In this document: positions 1-11,454 of the stretch, piece by piece | Position numbering within the stretch: position 1 is the first letter of the stretch | Layout of the letters: the number at the start of each line of letters is the position of its first letter | Origin: Perognathus longimembris pacificus | Taxonomy: Eukaryota > Chordata > Mammalia > Rodentia > Heteromyidae | Assembly (NCBI RefSeq): GCF_023159225.1 | Contig: NC_063181.1 | Coordinates: forward strand, 10,375,606 to 10,439,605 | Length of the DNA stretch: 64,000 nucleotides | Direction of reading: 5' to 3' | The notes under the pieces: model-generated | Database searches by the model: none | What the model was told of the DNA's origin: nothing | The model's input: only the letters and a program-made list of their open reading frames with translations | Program-made: the position numbers and the translations under genes

Positions 1-1062
1 CAACTGCCACTTGAGTCCTACGTCCTTTTGTGGTCTTCTGAGGTGATTCAGGTCTCATCCTTCCTTGAGTTCCTCTGGCACCTGTGGAATGCCCCAGGCA
101 CTGGGCACACTCTCAGGGCGGCCATGCTTGTCACTAACATGAGCCACAGAGGCCAAAATGCGACGACTGCTGGGAGCCAAGTGGAATCTGCCTCATCTAT
201 TTTAAGTTAGAAAGCAGAGAAATACTTTAAGCACATATGCTCTACTTGTCTCATGTGTTATCTTTAAAAAAAATTTTTTTTCCTGCAAGTAAATGACAAG
301 CTGTTTGAAAGAAAAGGTTTCTATTTTCTACTTTTCTTATCTTCAACAGTGCAGAAGCAGCTCTGGTCTAGAAGTGGATCACACATGCTTATTTGTTGGT
401 TGGTCTTGGTTTTGTTCCTACATAAACAAATGCTGTTTCTGACCCTTCAGAGATGGCGTGAGAACAATATAGGGCAGAGATCTGAGTGCCTTGGAAGGTA
501 TTATGTATGTATGCCCATATATATTTAATGACATTTTCTTATTAATATTTAAAACTCTAATAAAGTAAAATGTTCAAGATCTAACCCGGCTGCAGCAACT
601 TCTACTTGTTAAAAATTGTACAATTCATTTTTAGAGATAAGATTGATTTTTTTTGGAAACAGACTATTGTATAACATTATTCAGTTTAATACATACTTAT
701 TGAGATTCTGCTACCCAGAAGGCACTGCAGTAGATAGTGCTGACATTTTAGAGGTCAGCTGAAAATGGCCCGGGAGCTCTCGCGGGGGTGGAAGGGATTG
801 TAAGCATAGAAGAAGGGCCCAGGGGAAGTAGGAAAGACCTACTGTGAAATATTTAAAAGAGGAAGAGATTCCTGACACCACATGAACATGGGTAGAGTAG
901 GAGATGCAGCACAGTACCACAGTGGTGATAGGGAGATAGTAGATGTGGGAGAAAGATTTCCAAGGCAAGGATTAGGAAGGGAAGCTGTGGTGACAATGTT
1001 TCATGGGTGGAATGATAGAGAACATAGAGTGAGCGGGGAAGAAGTAATGCTAAAAGATAGGA
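1..1062. other. AT-rich non-coding sequence, no gene recognised
   Basis: I see no gene here. The first 680 bases are AT-rich with no recognised repeat. From about 680 to 1062 the text ('acttattgagattctgctaccc', then 'aggcactgcagtagatag', then purine-rich sequence) resembles a widespread ancient mammalian interspersed repeat, but I cannot name the family. The short open frames are not protein-like. Confidence 0.5.
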
Positions 1063-1372
1063 CTAGGAGCTGGGCCCTAGTGGCTCATTCCTATAAAAAG
1101 TAAAACGAGGGCTGGGGATATAGCCTAGTGGCAAGAGTGCCTGCCTCGGATACACGAGGCCCTAGGTTCGATTCCCCAGCACCACATATACAGAAAACGG
1201 CCAGAAGCGGCGCTGTGGCTCAAGTGGCAGAGTGCTAGCCTTGAGCCGGAAGAAGCCAGGGACAGTGCTCAGGCCCTGAGTCCAAGGCCCAGGACTGGCC
1301 AAAAAAAAAAAAAAAAGTAAAACGAACTTAGAGACAGCACCCAGGCCCTGAGTTCAAGCCCTAGGACCAACA
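1063..1372 (+). repeat. Old B1-headed SINE remnant split by a younger SINE
   Basis: The left piece (1063-1108) reads like the head of a B1-type SINE ('gctgggccctagtggctca'). The right piece (1326-1372) reads like the Geo-type tail ('gcccaggccctgagttcaag'). The middle of the element is missing, and an IDL-Geo SINE with its target-site duplication sits between the pieces. The older copy was therefore already decayed when the younger one landed. Confidence 0.55.
1109..1311 (+). mobile_element. IDL-Geo dimeric SINE, young full-length copy
   Basis: The left monomer is tRNA-Ala/ID-like, with an A-box-like 'tagcctagtgg' and a B-box 'ggttcgattcc'. The right monomer (Geo) runs from 'ggccagaagcggcgctgtgg' to 'cccaggactggcc', followed by poly-A. 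A perfect 14-bp target-site duplication, 'aaaaagtaaaacga', lies at 1095-1108 and 1312-1325. It is transcribed by RNA polymerase III and was mobilised by L1 machinery (known for such SINEs). It differs by about one base from the copy at 41671 and appears identical to the reverse complement of the copy at 17944, so it is recent. Confidence 0.93.
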
Positions 1373-1390
1373 CTCAAGACAAAGCAAAAA

Positions 1391-2469
1391 GATGAAATGA
1401 TATGTGATTTTTTTTCTCTTGCATTTTAAAGAAAAAATATTTAAAACTATTTGCATGGATGATCATAGTTTACAGTTTTCAGTCAGTTTCTTTTCCCCCT
1501 GGAAAACTTAAAAGGCCACACCTATGGTAGCCAGGGTTTATGCTGTCGTAGTGCATTTCCAGCTTTGTGTTGCACTATTTGAATTTGGATAAATCCTTCA
1601 GCTCACCTTTGCTATCCTCATTGTTAGACGAGTTGTGATCTGTTCTTTAATTATATTTCCTTGAAAAATATTTAGTTGGAGAAAAATCCCATGATCATTC
1701 ATGGGATTTAATACTTTTTGTCCCGCATGCTTTATTAAATTTTTGAATTCTCACCAATACTTAATGCTCCTATAATGAAAATATATGGATGGTGTAATCT
1801 TTCACCCAGTCTGTGCTGTAAATTAACAGTGATTCATGACCTGTGATTTTCACATTCTGTCTGGTGAAGCAGCAAATGATCTTCTCAGCTTTTCAAAAAT
1901 GCTTCTTGGAAGGGGAAGCATTAGGCATTGAATTTCAAATACCTTTTCTGGACTGTCATTGTGTAGTCATGTTGCATTAAGGGCCTTGACCTCTTGCTAC
2001 ATCAATCAGGCTTGGTTAAAAGGAGATGGAGCAATACTGAGTCTTTTTATTGCCATTTGTACTGTTCTTACCTTGTTGTGAGACTCCAGTGAAATCACTT
2101 CTCGTGGAAACGGATGAGGGAAACTAGAAATGATATGTTTTGAGGAGAAAGTGTTGATAAACAACTGGGGCAAAGTAGCTGATTAAAAGAAGAGATTATC
2201 CCATGTGACCTGGCAAGATCTTTCTTTCTCTTTCTCTGGGGCACTATTACCTTGGATGTTAAGTGAGGAAAATGGATGGCACCCTTTTTTTTTTTTTTCA
2301 CAGCAACTCTGTGGTCCACTAGCTTGAGCTTTATTGCTGTGGGGGGCTCCCTTAATCCTAGTCCTCTTCCTCCAGAATAAAGATGTGGTTCTATGGGCTA
2401 TGGAAAGGCAGCCAGAATCTCCTTGGGTTGAACAAAGGGAAGGATTTTCACGGCTATACAAAGTTAAGG
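1391..2469. other. Non-repetitive sequence, no gene recognised
   Basis: This is AT-rich unique sequence. Overlapping minus-strand frames near 2095-2461 have no recognisable domain and run through a poly-T stretch at about 2285-2299. I see no RNA gene and no repeat. Confidence 0.5.
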
Positions 2470-2487
2470 TAGATGAACCATTTGAAG

Positions 2488-2750
2488 CTGGGTATGGTGG
2501 CTCATGTCTGTGATCTTATCTACTCAGATGGCTGAGATTTGAGGATCAAGGTTTAAAGCCATCCCAGACAGGGAAATCTGTGAAGATCTTATCACCAATT
2601 AACCAGGAAACAAACAAACAAACTGGAAGTAGAGGTGTAGCTCAAATAGTAGAGCCCCACCCTTGAGCAAAAATAGTTGAAAAACATCATGAGGTCCTGA
2701 GTTCAAGCCCTAGTGCCAGTACCATTCCTCCCTCCGCCATAAACACACAT
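2488..2750 (+). repeat. B1-headed composite SINE with Geo-like right half
   Basis: The head 'gctgggtatggtggctca' is 7SL/B1-like. It continues through the 'gctgagatttgaggatcaag' region into a tRNA-like right half with 'gtagctcaaatagtagag' (A-box-like) and 'gagttcaagccc' (B-box-like). An 18-bp target-site duplication with two mismatches flanks it: 'gtagatgaaccatttgaa' at 2470-2487 and 'gtagataaacaatttgaa' at 2751-2768. Divergence shows it is older than the IDL-Geo copies. Confidence 0.85.
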
Positions 2751-2902
2751 GTAGATAAACAATTTGAAATGATTCTAACTCTGGTTGAAATGACCTAAAT
2801 CCTCATTGCCATATGGTAGCCATCATGAAAAAATCTGAAAGGAGAAAATGGATGATGGAGAAACAAAACCATCTAGGAAGCCATCAAGAATATGATTTAG
2901 TG

Positions 2903-3137
2903 GGCTGGGGATATGGCCTAGTGGCAAGAGTGCTTGCCTCGTATACATGAGGCCTTGGGTTCAATTCCCCAGCACCACATATACAGAAAATGGCCAGAAG
3001 GGGCGCTGTTGGCTCAAGTGGCAGAGTGCTAGCCTAGCCTTGAGCAAAAAGAAGCCAGGGACAGTGCTCAGGCCCTGAGTCCAAGCTCCAGGACTGGCCA
3101 AAACAAAACAAAACAAACAAACAAAAAAGAATAAAAA
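2903..3137 (+). mobile_element. IDL-Geo dimeric SINE, somewhat older copy
   Basis: This has the same dimer structure as the copy at 1109, with more substitutions (for example 'cctcgtatacatgaggcc') and a small internal 'tagcc' duplication. The tail is (AAAAC)n/(AAAC)n rather than pure A. The target-site duplication is 17 bp with one mismatch: 'aagaatatgatttagtg' at 2886-2902 and 'aagaatgtgatttagtg' at 3138-3154. Confidence 0.92.
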
Positions 3138-3154
3138 AAGAATGTGATTTAGTG

Positions 3155-5196
3155 AGCGTGAGCCCCTAGACTTTGTCCTGGGAGGTAAGGCCTTGGGGAC
3201 ATTTGTCTCTTCTCCAAGAGCTTACAGGATGATCTCCTTCTATGTATAAGATCCTGATTATTTTAACAGTAGCTATTCTATTTATTTACATAACATGTAT
3301 GGAATTCTTTTAGGATTCACAGGGAAAAGGACTGCATCTTCTTAGGCTACCAATTCACTCTTGGTTCTGATTGTGGAAACATCTTCTGAATTAATAGACT
3401 GTGGGTTTTTGCTTCCTGTTGCAAGGCCTGATGAGCTAACTTCATGGTTGATGTGGGGAAGAGGCCTGCTGAGTCAGACTCAGGCTGCGAGATTTCAGCA
3501 CAGGCCATGAGTGGAGATCATTTATCCCATCGAATAGCCACTCACAGCCTGAGTCAGTTGCCTGCTCTTGATCCTGCTTTCTCCATTTTGGCTTTCCTAT
3601 ATTAGCTTTGGAGGCAAACTTCATGAATAGATGCACTGTAAGTATTCCAAATAGTATATCAAGAGCATGAAAGAACCATGGTCCTTTGAAGTGCGATTCA
3701 GAAGGAAGTAGTTTTACAAATGTAGTTGTCTTTTATAAATCTCTAAATTTATCCAGCAAGGTAGCTTGAAGCTAAATAAAAATGCTGTAATCTGGCAAGC
3801 TTGTAAAACCAGTAATGCCTCCATTCTGTTCTAAGATTTACAGCTTTGAAGAAACTTTTTGGTATAAAATGTGGGTCCAAGGAATGTTTGGGGATGATAC
3901 ATTTATATCAATATCAAGAGGCAATGGAAACAAAATAGCTTAGTTTCTAAGGATCTAGACTCAGTGTGCAAATACCCAGAAGGGTGCAGAATGTATCCCA
4001 GCTATAAGCTTGTCTATGGCAAAGCTCTAGGTTTGTCTCTGTGAGGAGTGTCATATCTAGTTTTGTATGAAAGTGACATTGGCCTACACTAACACACCCA
4101 CCCACTTTGCCTGGTTTCCCATCACAACTTTGCACAATGTTAGTGCTATAAATGCTTAAGGAAATTCAGCCACCCCTGGCCATGCACTCCTGCCATGCCA
4201 ACGAGGCCTTTACAGTCTGCAGGCCTTCTCTTCCCATCTTGTGCCAGAAGACAGAAGCCGTGCTGTTTGGAAGGGAGCCCAATGTAGGAATCCCTCATCC
4301 AAAGCAGAACGGAAAATTAGGATGTTCCGTCATTGACTGTTTTATATGTAAGATTTTCTCAGGATGTATTTACTTGTAGCTGATGGCTTTCAATACTTTT
4401 TGCCTTTAGTTTATAGAGGGAAAAGTAGTTAAAGGGAAAACAATCACCCAAAGAAAGCAGGGATTTTACAGCATGTTAGCCTTAAGCTACAGTAGGAGAT
4501 AATCTTAAGATACTATAAGCACAGCCCTAATCCTAAGACTTGGAAAATGGAAAATCAATCTTCAGAACTCTCATTATCTTTTTACCACAATGAAGGTGCC
4601 CAAGAGCATTTCCCAGCTGTGAGGATTCGTGGTCACGGTGGTGATGAATGGAAGTAAACAGATGCACAGACAGAATACCCCACTTCCTTCTTCCCATCCA
4701 TTTCCGGGTATTTGCAGAGCTGGCAACATTTCTCTTTGTCTTTTCCTTTTTCCATTGTGGATGTGCCCAATCCTCTAGGCGCAATCTTGACCTGGGCTTC
4801 TGACTCTGGGATAACCAAATTCCTTCTTGGGAATGGTTGAGTATCTGGGTGTGGTGTGTGGGGTGGAAGGTGTGGCCGTTCTGCTAGTCCAGGCAGGGAG
4901 CCTACCGGATCCTCTTTGCTCTTGGTGGATGGTAGTGGAGCCAGTGGGAGCTTTGCCAGCATCATCCATTGTTACAGAGGATGGAGACTAAACAAACACT
5001 CTTTCAGACATTTACTACACATATCTGCACAGCCACAGGATTAAAAGGATTCCTATCAGCAAAGGGGAAAGAATAGAACAATAGGAGGCTTACCCCTGGA
5101 GAAGATTGTATAGGACTATATTGTATAGGAATAGTTAATAGTTAACAATTGAGTCAGTGTCTATAACTGAATGCACCCCAAATAGCATACTCACAT
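3155..5196. other. Non-repetitive sequence, no gene recognised
   Basis: I see no repeat family and no gene. Three overlapping minus-strand frames at 4533-4969 (83-110 codons) lack any recognisable domain, overlap one another in different frames and are probably chance frames. Confidence 0.5.
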
Positions 5197-5205
5197 CTTA
5201 ACTTT

Positions 5206-5444
5206 TTTTTTTGTTTTTAATTGGTCATGGGGCTTGAACTCTGGGCCCGGCTCCTGTCTCTGGGCTTTTCTGCTCAAGGCTAGCACACTACCACTTGAGC
5301 CACAGCTCCACTTCTGGGTTTCTGGTGGTTAGTTGGAGATAAGAGTCTTATGGACTTTCTTGTCTGGGCTGGCTTTGAACCATGATCCTCATATCTCAGC
5401 CTCCTGAATAGCTAGTATTACAGATGTGAGCCACCAGAACCCGG
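5206..5444 (-). repeat. B1-headed composite SINE, minus strand
   Basis: The plus strand shows the complement of the tail (poly-T, then 'cttgaactctgggcccgg'), the tRNA-like part ('accacttgagccacagct') and the B1 head ('attacagatgtgagccacca'). A 9-bp target-site duplication, 'cttaacttt', lies at 5197-5205 and 5445-5453. Confidence 0.88.
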
Positions 5445-5492
5445 CTTAACTTTGGTTTTTAGATCAGGAAGAATGTAGAGAACATGAAGGTA

Positions 5493-5680
5493 TATGGAGT
5501 TCACTGAGCTACTCAAGAGGCTGAGATCTGATGGCCATGCTTCAAAAGCTAGCCTAGGCTTATTTCCAATTATCCTGAAAAAAAATTGGAAGAGGTGGTC
5601 TTGCTCACGTGTTAGAGTGCCACCTGTGAGTGAAAAAGCCAAGCAAGAACAGGAGGCTCTGAGTTCAACAAGTTATGTTG
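5493..5680 (+). repeat. Degraded B1-headed composite SINE
   Basis: It contains 'gctactcaagaggctgagat', 'ttatttccaattatcctg' and the tail motif 'ggaggctctgagttcaaca', in the same order as the better preserved composites. The head is missing and the copy is strongly diverged. Confidence 0.65.
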
Positions 5681-5699
5681 AGATTGTTTTGGTTCATGA

Positions 5700-7060
5700 G
5701 TTGCAATGATGAGCTGGAGCTGGAGGGAATGAAGTGCAACTTTAAGTCATACTGGAAAAAGAATGGTTGCTGGATCAGCAATCTAAAAATACCTAACATC
5801 TCCAACCCCAGAGTAGTGAAAAACTAGGAGGGGGAATAGGGTTTGCAATATGAGTTTGTGTATCAAGATATTGAAATATTAAGATGAAGAGCAATCTTTG
5901 ACCAAAGTGAAAGCCCATAGGCTGAAGAAACAGATCTGAAGGAATAGAAGGAGAGGACATAGCCATATGACATAGGCATATGTGAGCAACACATCCCTAT
6001 CTCCTACTAGAAGTAGAAACATCTTGACTTTTTAGAATTTCATGGGAGATGATTAAATTACCCTTTGCTACAGACTATTCCATGTGTCTACCTCATTATT
6101 TTTATAGGAAGCCTTCCATAGATGATTGTGAAAACATGTCATGGGTGAATATCATTATGTCTGTACAATCTAGGAGTGTGTTGCTTGTGTTACTTTCAAA
6201 CACTCCTATATCCAGTCTTTGCTGTATTGTAAGGATGTTTGAAAAGGCTTGAAACAAGGTTGAGCCATGATACTGGACTCTCCCCCAAACACCATCAGAT
6301 CGTTGCATTCTTTGGATTCTAGACAGTTTTGATTTTGATTAAAACTTTTTTTACTTTCACTGAAAAACACATCTTTCCTCAGTGCTTCCTGGTTCATACT
6401 TAGGAGGATTCTGCAGCCTTCTCCTGCGGCACTGGAATAGGTGATAGATAGCAAGAAGGATTTTCCTCTCTGTGACTCACCCGCACATGTTCAGAGCCTT
6501 TGCCTGTTTTCCCAGAACTCAAAGGGTTGATGGAACAAGGTTCTCAGTGATCTGCAGTTGTGGGTGTGAGGAGTGAAGGATCCTCTTTTTGTGGAGCCAT
6601 TGATGGATGTTTGGGGGAAGGTGACACACCCTATTGTAAGAACCAGGTTTCCCTGTGTGCAGAAGGAGATGTGTTGTCCTGGGAGAAGACACCATGTCTA
6701 GGGCTGGTAATTCTCATCTCCAATGTCACTGCCTTTGACCGAGGCTTACATGGAAGGTAGGCCCTGTGGACATATGGTTCATTACTTGGCTCTAATGACT
6801 AGTAAGAGGAAGGCCTTTCTTTGCTGTCTCTTGTGATTTGTGTGATGACTTTGGGATTCATTCAGAAGTCTAGTTGTGTTGGTAGATGGTATGAACAGGA
6901 GATTCTGTACAGGGTACAGTCGACTCGAAACCCCTGGCAGCAGCAAAGCATTGGTGTTTCCCACAATTTGAAAGATTGTAATCTTCTAGAGGGTGTGGCA
7001 TACAGCATTACAGAAAGATTATGGGGTCAGGCGCTCCTCTGCCACTCATCAGAGGTAATT
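5700..7060. other. Non-repetitive sequence, no gene recognised
   Basis: I see only unique sequence. Frames of 60-95 codons on both strands overlap each other and show no domain. A diffuse purine-rich stretch lies near 5880-5990. Confidence 0.45.
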
Positions 7061-7065
7061 CACGC

Positions 7066-7195
7066 TTGTAATTATCCCCCATTAACAGATGAAGAAATTG
7101 AGGCTTAGGGAGATTAAGTAATTTGCCTGAGGTTGCACAGCTAAGAGAAAGGACTGAACCTCAAGCCTCCCCTGTGCCCAGACTGTTCTCCCTCT
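7066..7195 (+). repeat. MIR SINE fragment
   Basis: The MIR core is recognisable: 'aacagatgaagaaattgagg', then 'gttgcacagctaagag', which matches the usual 'aggtcacacagctagtaag' segment in order and spacing. This is an ancient mammalian tRNA-derived SINE and is inert. Confidence 0.8.
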
Positions 7196-7923
7196 GCTGC
7201 ATGCACCCTGAAGTAGGTACTTCATTTATTCTCTCAGATATCATAACAGAATGTATGGAATAATCCAGCTTGTCCTTTATGATTGAGTGTGAACTGAGGA
7301 TAATTATGTGAGCTTCCGAGTGCAACAGGTAACCAGTCTCAATCATGGCCTGGCCAAATTCTCACTGCAAGATTGGGAAAGGTATTTATTGCTTGTTTGA
7401 TGCAGTCTCCCAACTGTGAGACAAGGACAACAACAGTGGTTTTCTAAATGAGGTTAAAATATTGAATTAATTTCTGCATAGAAAGCAGTTGGAATGGAGT
7501 GAAACACATACTAAACATACAATAAATGCATGGAAGTCATTATTAATTTTGCCATAATTAGCTGGCAGGCCAGGCAGGGAGAAAGGGTGGATGGATAATT
7601 TATAGTTGGCAGAAAACACAGCTTTGTCCCCTTTGGAGTTGAACTGCCAGACAGTTATATATTTTGGTAGTCATGGTCAAGACAGACAATTCTCTAAGCA
7701 GCCTGTTGTGGAAGGGCTCTGAAAGCACCTACTATAGGGAGAATCGGATAACTGGCCAGCCCTTAGCTTATGATCAAGGCAGAGCTGAACAGAATCTGTG
7801 TTCCATGCACTTACTAAGCCCAAAAGAAAATGATCACTTAAACTCATACACTCAATTTGATGTGCCACCATGTGGGTACTTAAAATCCATCTTATTCAAG
7901 TATTTTTAAGAGAAGAATGATTG
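7196..7923. other. Non-repetitive sequence, no gene recognised
   Basis: No repeat or gene is recognised. An 81-codon plus-strand frame at 7664-7909 has no identifiable domain. Confidence 0.45.
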
Positions 7924-8071
7924 TATTAGTCATCTCTGGCTTCCTTAGGAAAGACTGGATGGCTTGAACAATAGCATATTTTTTTTCCCCTCACAGAAAG
8001 CTGGGAAGTACAAGCTCAAGGTACTGGTCTATCCATTTTCTGGAAAGTTCCTTTGTCTTTGTGTTCACATG

Positions 8072-8121
<50 letters not shown>

Positions 8122-8208
8122 GCATTTTCTTATGAGGGAATAAGTTCTAGTATGAGGGTCTGCACTCCGGACCTCATGCTCATCCTAATTATTTCTCACA
8201 ATAAGATT
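7924..8208 (-). mobile_element. ERVL-MaLR-type LTR fragment, minus strand
   Basis: On the plus strand, 'gtattagtcatctctggctt', then 'ctcacagaaagctgggaagt', then 'acatggaattctctctctct' and 'ttatgagggaataagtt' follow the order of a reversed MaLR (MST/MLT1-like) LTR. The GA-rich part of the LTR has expanded into a (CT)n microsatellite. A short L1 is inserted just beyond it. This is the non-coding terminal repeat of an old endogenous retroelement. Confidence 0.65.
8077..8119. repeat. (CT)n microsatellite
   Basis: A perfect CT dinucleotide run within the MaLR-like LTR. Confidence 0.97.
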
Positions 8209-8221
8209 AAAGTCCAAGGGG

Positions 8222-8339
8222 GAGGGAGGGGGGTATGAGGGACAAGGTAACAAACAGTACAAGAAATGTATCCAATGCCTAACGTATGAAACTGTAACCT
8301 CTCTGTACATCAGTTTGATAATAAAAATTATATTAAAAA
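8222..8339 (+). mobile_element. Very short 5'-truncated L1 3' end
   Basis: The last part of an L1 3' UTR: a G-rich start, 'caaacagtacaagaaatgta', 'gcctaacgtatgaaactg', then 'gataataaaaatta' and a short A tail. It is the reverse complement of the ends of the elements at 11455 and 42175. A 13-bp target-site duplication, 'aaagtccaagggg', lies at 8209-8221 and 8340-8352. It has no coding capacity. Confidence 0.9.
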
Positions 8340-8439
8340 AAAGTCCAAGGGGATGGTGAAATGAACATAGCCTGGAGCTATGGGAAGCAAGATTCATCCT
8401 CATATGATTGAACTTTATCCCTTCCATTTTGCCCTCTGG

Positions 8440-8700
8440 AAACTACTCAGCCTTCAAAGTCAGTGTCAAGTCCTCTACTCTGTGAGAAGACATCCTAATG
8501 TCTCGGTTCTCACCTAACGTGGAACTCCTTCTCTTAATAGCAGTGGTGCTTTTATCACAAAAATCTGCTACCTTTTATTGCATACTCTTTATTTGATCCC
8601 TGTTACCCAACTGAGAGCTGCATGTTTTATTGATTTCTATGATCCATCACCTTAAAGAGGTAGTTGGAATAGCTTTGTTCAGTAAAGGGAAGCAAGTAAT
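8440..8700 (+). repeat. Possible L2 LINE 3' fragment
   Basis: The order 'ccttcaaagtcagtgtcaag', 'gagaagacatcct', 'ttatcacaaaaatctgctac', 'tgagagctgcatgttttatt' and 'gttcagtaaagg' is reminiscent of the 3' part of an L2 element. Divergence is high and the call is tentative. Confidence 0.4.
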
Positions 8701-10440
8701 AACAGCATGGGAATGAACTCAGCAAGGAGTTTCAATGTTTCTTGAAGTCTCATGGTGTTGTTCAGAAAGGCCATCAGTGTAGGCTGAAGCCCTCTCCCTG
8801 AGGTCTGTGTTGTAGCATGCTGGTATCTTTGGTGCTATGGCAGTTCATGACATGGGCAATGGTTGAGAAAAGTGTTTGTCCACTCATAACAGAGTCAGCA
8901 CTGTAGAGTAAATTCCATGTCATTCCAGGAAGATTATTGTCAATTACTATCTTTTTTTTTCAAAGACAGATTACGCCATGCTATTCTAAGAAAGTTATTG
9001 CCCTAGAATTTACTTGATTCTTGTTGTATTTCACTCATGTTATTAAGAGAATGAGTTCATATCCTGAGCTTTTCTTTTCCCTTTCCAATTCTTCTCCACC
9101 CTCAGATGATTTTAGAATTTCTTTTTCATAACTGAAGAAACGTCTTAAAATCTCTATTTTCATAACATTTTGCTTTATTTGATATCTATGTATATATACA
9201 CACATACATAATTGACTTCGCATTCAGCATCTTTTTAAATATAAATTAGTTAAACTATGGATCCATCAAGTTCTTCCACTTTAAAGATAGGGAAATTGAG
9301 GCAAAATAATATTTCCAGTTCAATTACCCCTTAACAGCTTGGACCATTTTGATGTGGACTTAGAATTTACCTGACTAGAGAAGTTTTCTCTCTTCTCAGG
9401 TTGCCACACATTCAGTAACTAAGCTTGTGTTAGAATTTGATCAGATTGTAAATATTAAAACATTAAATATACTTAAAGGCTTTCCCCTCCTACTTGAAAT
9501 CTAAAGCTTATTATTACAGGGCATGACCTTGTAGGAAAGTGATTAAGCATTTCCAGTTTCCGTTGTTTATTTTGTGTTTGGAAAACCAGCTGGAATCCAT
9601 TATGTCCAGTGGTTATTACTGACTTAATGACTCACGTTTATGTCATACTGTGGGGTTCTCATGTAGTTTTCAAGCCACGGGGGTGGAGGGGTGTGTCTTC
9701 AGAGACTGCTGAACAAGGCAGGCTTTTGTTTGGAGGGCACACCCCAAGGGGTTCAGGACCTATTGGCCGGCCTCTGGTCTTATGTCTCTGTGGGAGGAGC
9801 CTGGGTTTGTTTTTCCTGAGCTATCCAAAATGATTCTTCATAAGGACAATTGCAAAGTCATTTCAGGAACTCTAAAACTACAGCCATTATGGTGCACGTT
9901 GTGATAACTCTACAGAGATGAGGATGGGTTGTTGGAGGATGGGTTATATACTTAGGAGGAACGTATGGTTGAGGATTTTCAATGGGGTCTAAAAGTATTT
10001 AAGTGAGACTTTAGCCAAGGAGTTGGATGAGGGCCAAGGACAGGCACACAACAGGCCATAAAATCAGAGCCTGCAGAGCAGACAGCATGGCCTAGAAAGT
10101 GTAGAGAAGGGAGGGCTTGCTTCTGAGGAGTACTCAGCAATGTTAAGCCTGAGAGAGCTCAGGACCTACAAAAGCCAAAGAGTACTTACTGGATTCCTTT
10201 ATCAAGAAGCAAGAAAACAAAAGCTATCAGAAGATGACCACCAACAGGAAATGTAGGTTGAAGGAGAAGTGAAATAGAGAGTATAAGCATTCTAGCTTGA
10301 ATAACTGGGTGAACACTTGGTTGTATTGTGAGGGGCAGTGAATCTGGGGGAGGTGGGGTGAAGAACTCAAGAAGACAGAATGGGTTCAGTTACCATTAAT
10401 TCATAATTTAATATTATGTTTTTATTAAAATGGTAAGCTC

Positions 10441-10482
<42 letters not shown>

Positions 10483-11442
10483 CAAAGATAGGAGGTTCAG
10501 GCTAGAAAGATGGCCAGTAGAAGTTGGAAGAGAAGGAGATGGCTGGAAGACCACAAGGGCAAAAGGGAGAGAAATCTGGAACTACCTGGTAAGCCACATG
10601 AGGTGCAAATCAAACTTGTTCTTTCCATTGCTATAGAAGAGAGGTTGAGATAGCCAATGACTACAGTGTGTCCACTGATGTGGGCCAAGACTTATAGGAA
10701 AGTGAAGAAGTCAAAATTCAATGATTACGGAGATTTTAAGTGGAAGGTAGGGGAATGGAAAAAGCTACTACACATGCTGGAGTTGACTATGGATAAGAGT
10801 AGTGGTGAAGAGATGGTGGTCATTGGGCTTTGTCTGTTGCTGATGGAAGGACACAGTGGAAAGAGGGAGAAAATTGAATAACCAAGATCCTCCTAGCTCA
10901 AGAACTTCCATCAGTTACACTTGTGCAGTGGATGGAATTCACAGGTACTCTTGGCCCTGCCCTTGATATACAACTTGATCTTGGTGATTACTGGAGAGAT
11001 GAGAGGAGGAGAGAGATTGGATATGTCCCACTTTCCCCACATCCTAGGATGTGCAAGTTTAAACTGATTTAGTTGCCTGAAGAATCGAAGATGCATTTCC
11101 TGTCTGAAATCATTACCAACACTGTCATGTATTCCTTGCTCCTTATGCAGTAGCTTTGTTTGCGTACATTGGGTTTTTATGGTTTCTGAACTGCACACAC
11201 AGTTTCCAGAATAGTCTATCACCTGGGAGAGAGGCCCACTGTGATCCAAAGATCTCGAACAGATAGAACCCACATCAATTCCATCAGAATCTTGTATTCC
11301 ACGGCTGTAATCACATTGTTGGTGTTTATGAGATGAATTTTAAGTTGGGCAAAGTGTAAGTGCCCAAATTTGTTCACTTATGCATAAATGGATGTGTTCA
11401 TTTCTAGCCTTCCTCAGCCATCCTTGAAACCATCTTTCACTC
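8701..11442. other. Mostly unique AT-rich sequence with a (TA)n tract
   Basis: No gene is recognised. A (TA)n run occupies about 10446-10479. A weak MIR-like piece may lie at 9275-9345 ('gatagggaaattgaggcaaa'). Purine-rich text at about 10060-10900 may be an old repeat I cannot name. A 120-codon minus-strand frame at 10911-11273 has no recognisable domain. Confidence 0.45.
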
Positions 11443-11454
11443 CTGAATCTTTTT

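Noticed and set aside
1109..1180. tRNA-like sequence in IDL-Geo as a functional tRNA gene
   Set aside because: It lacks a proper cloverleaf and is part of a SINE with an A tail and target duplication.
1180..1210. U6 snRNA-like text 'caccacatatacagaaaa' at the joint of IDL-Geo
   Set aside because: Only a short resemblance to 'gcacatatactaaaa' of U6, with no flanking U6 sequence; probably coincidence in the SINE linker.
8077..8119. Short tandem repeats as a CRISPR array
   Set aside because: Simple dinucleotide runs without unique spacers, in a mammalian genome.
9275..9345. A MIR fragment
   Set aside because: Only 'gatagggaaattgaggcaaa' fits; the rest of the MIR core is not recognisable.
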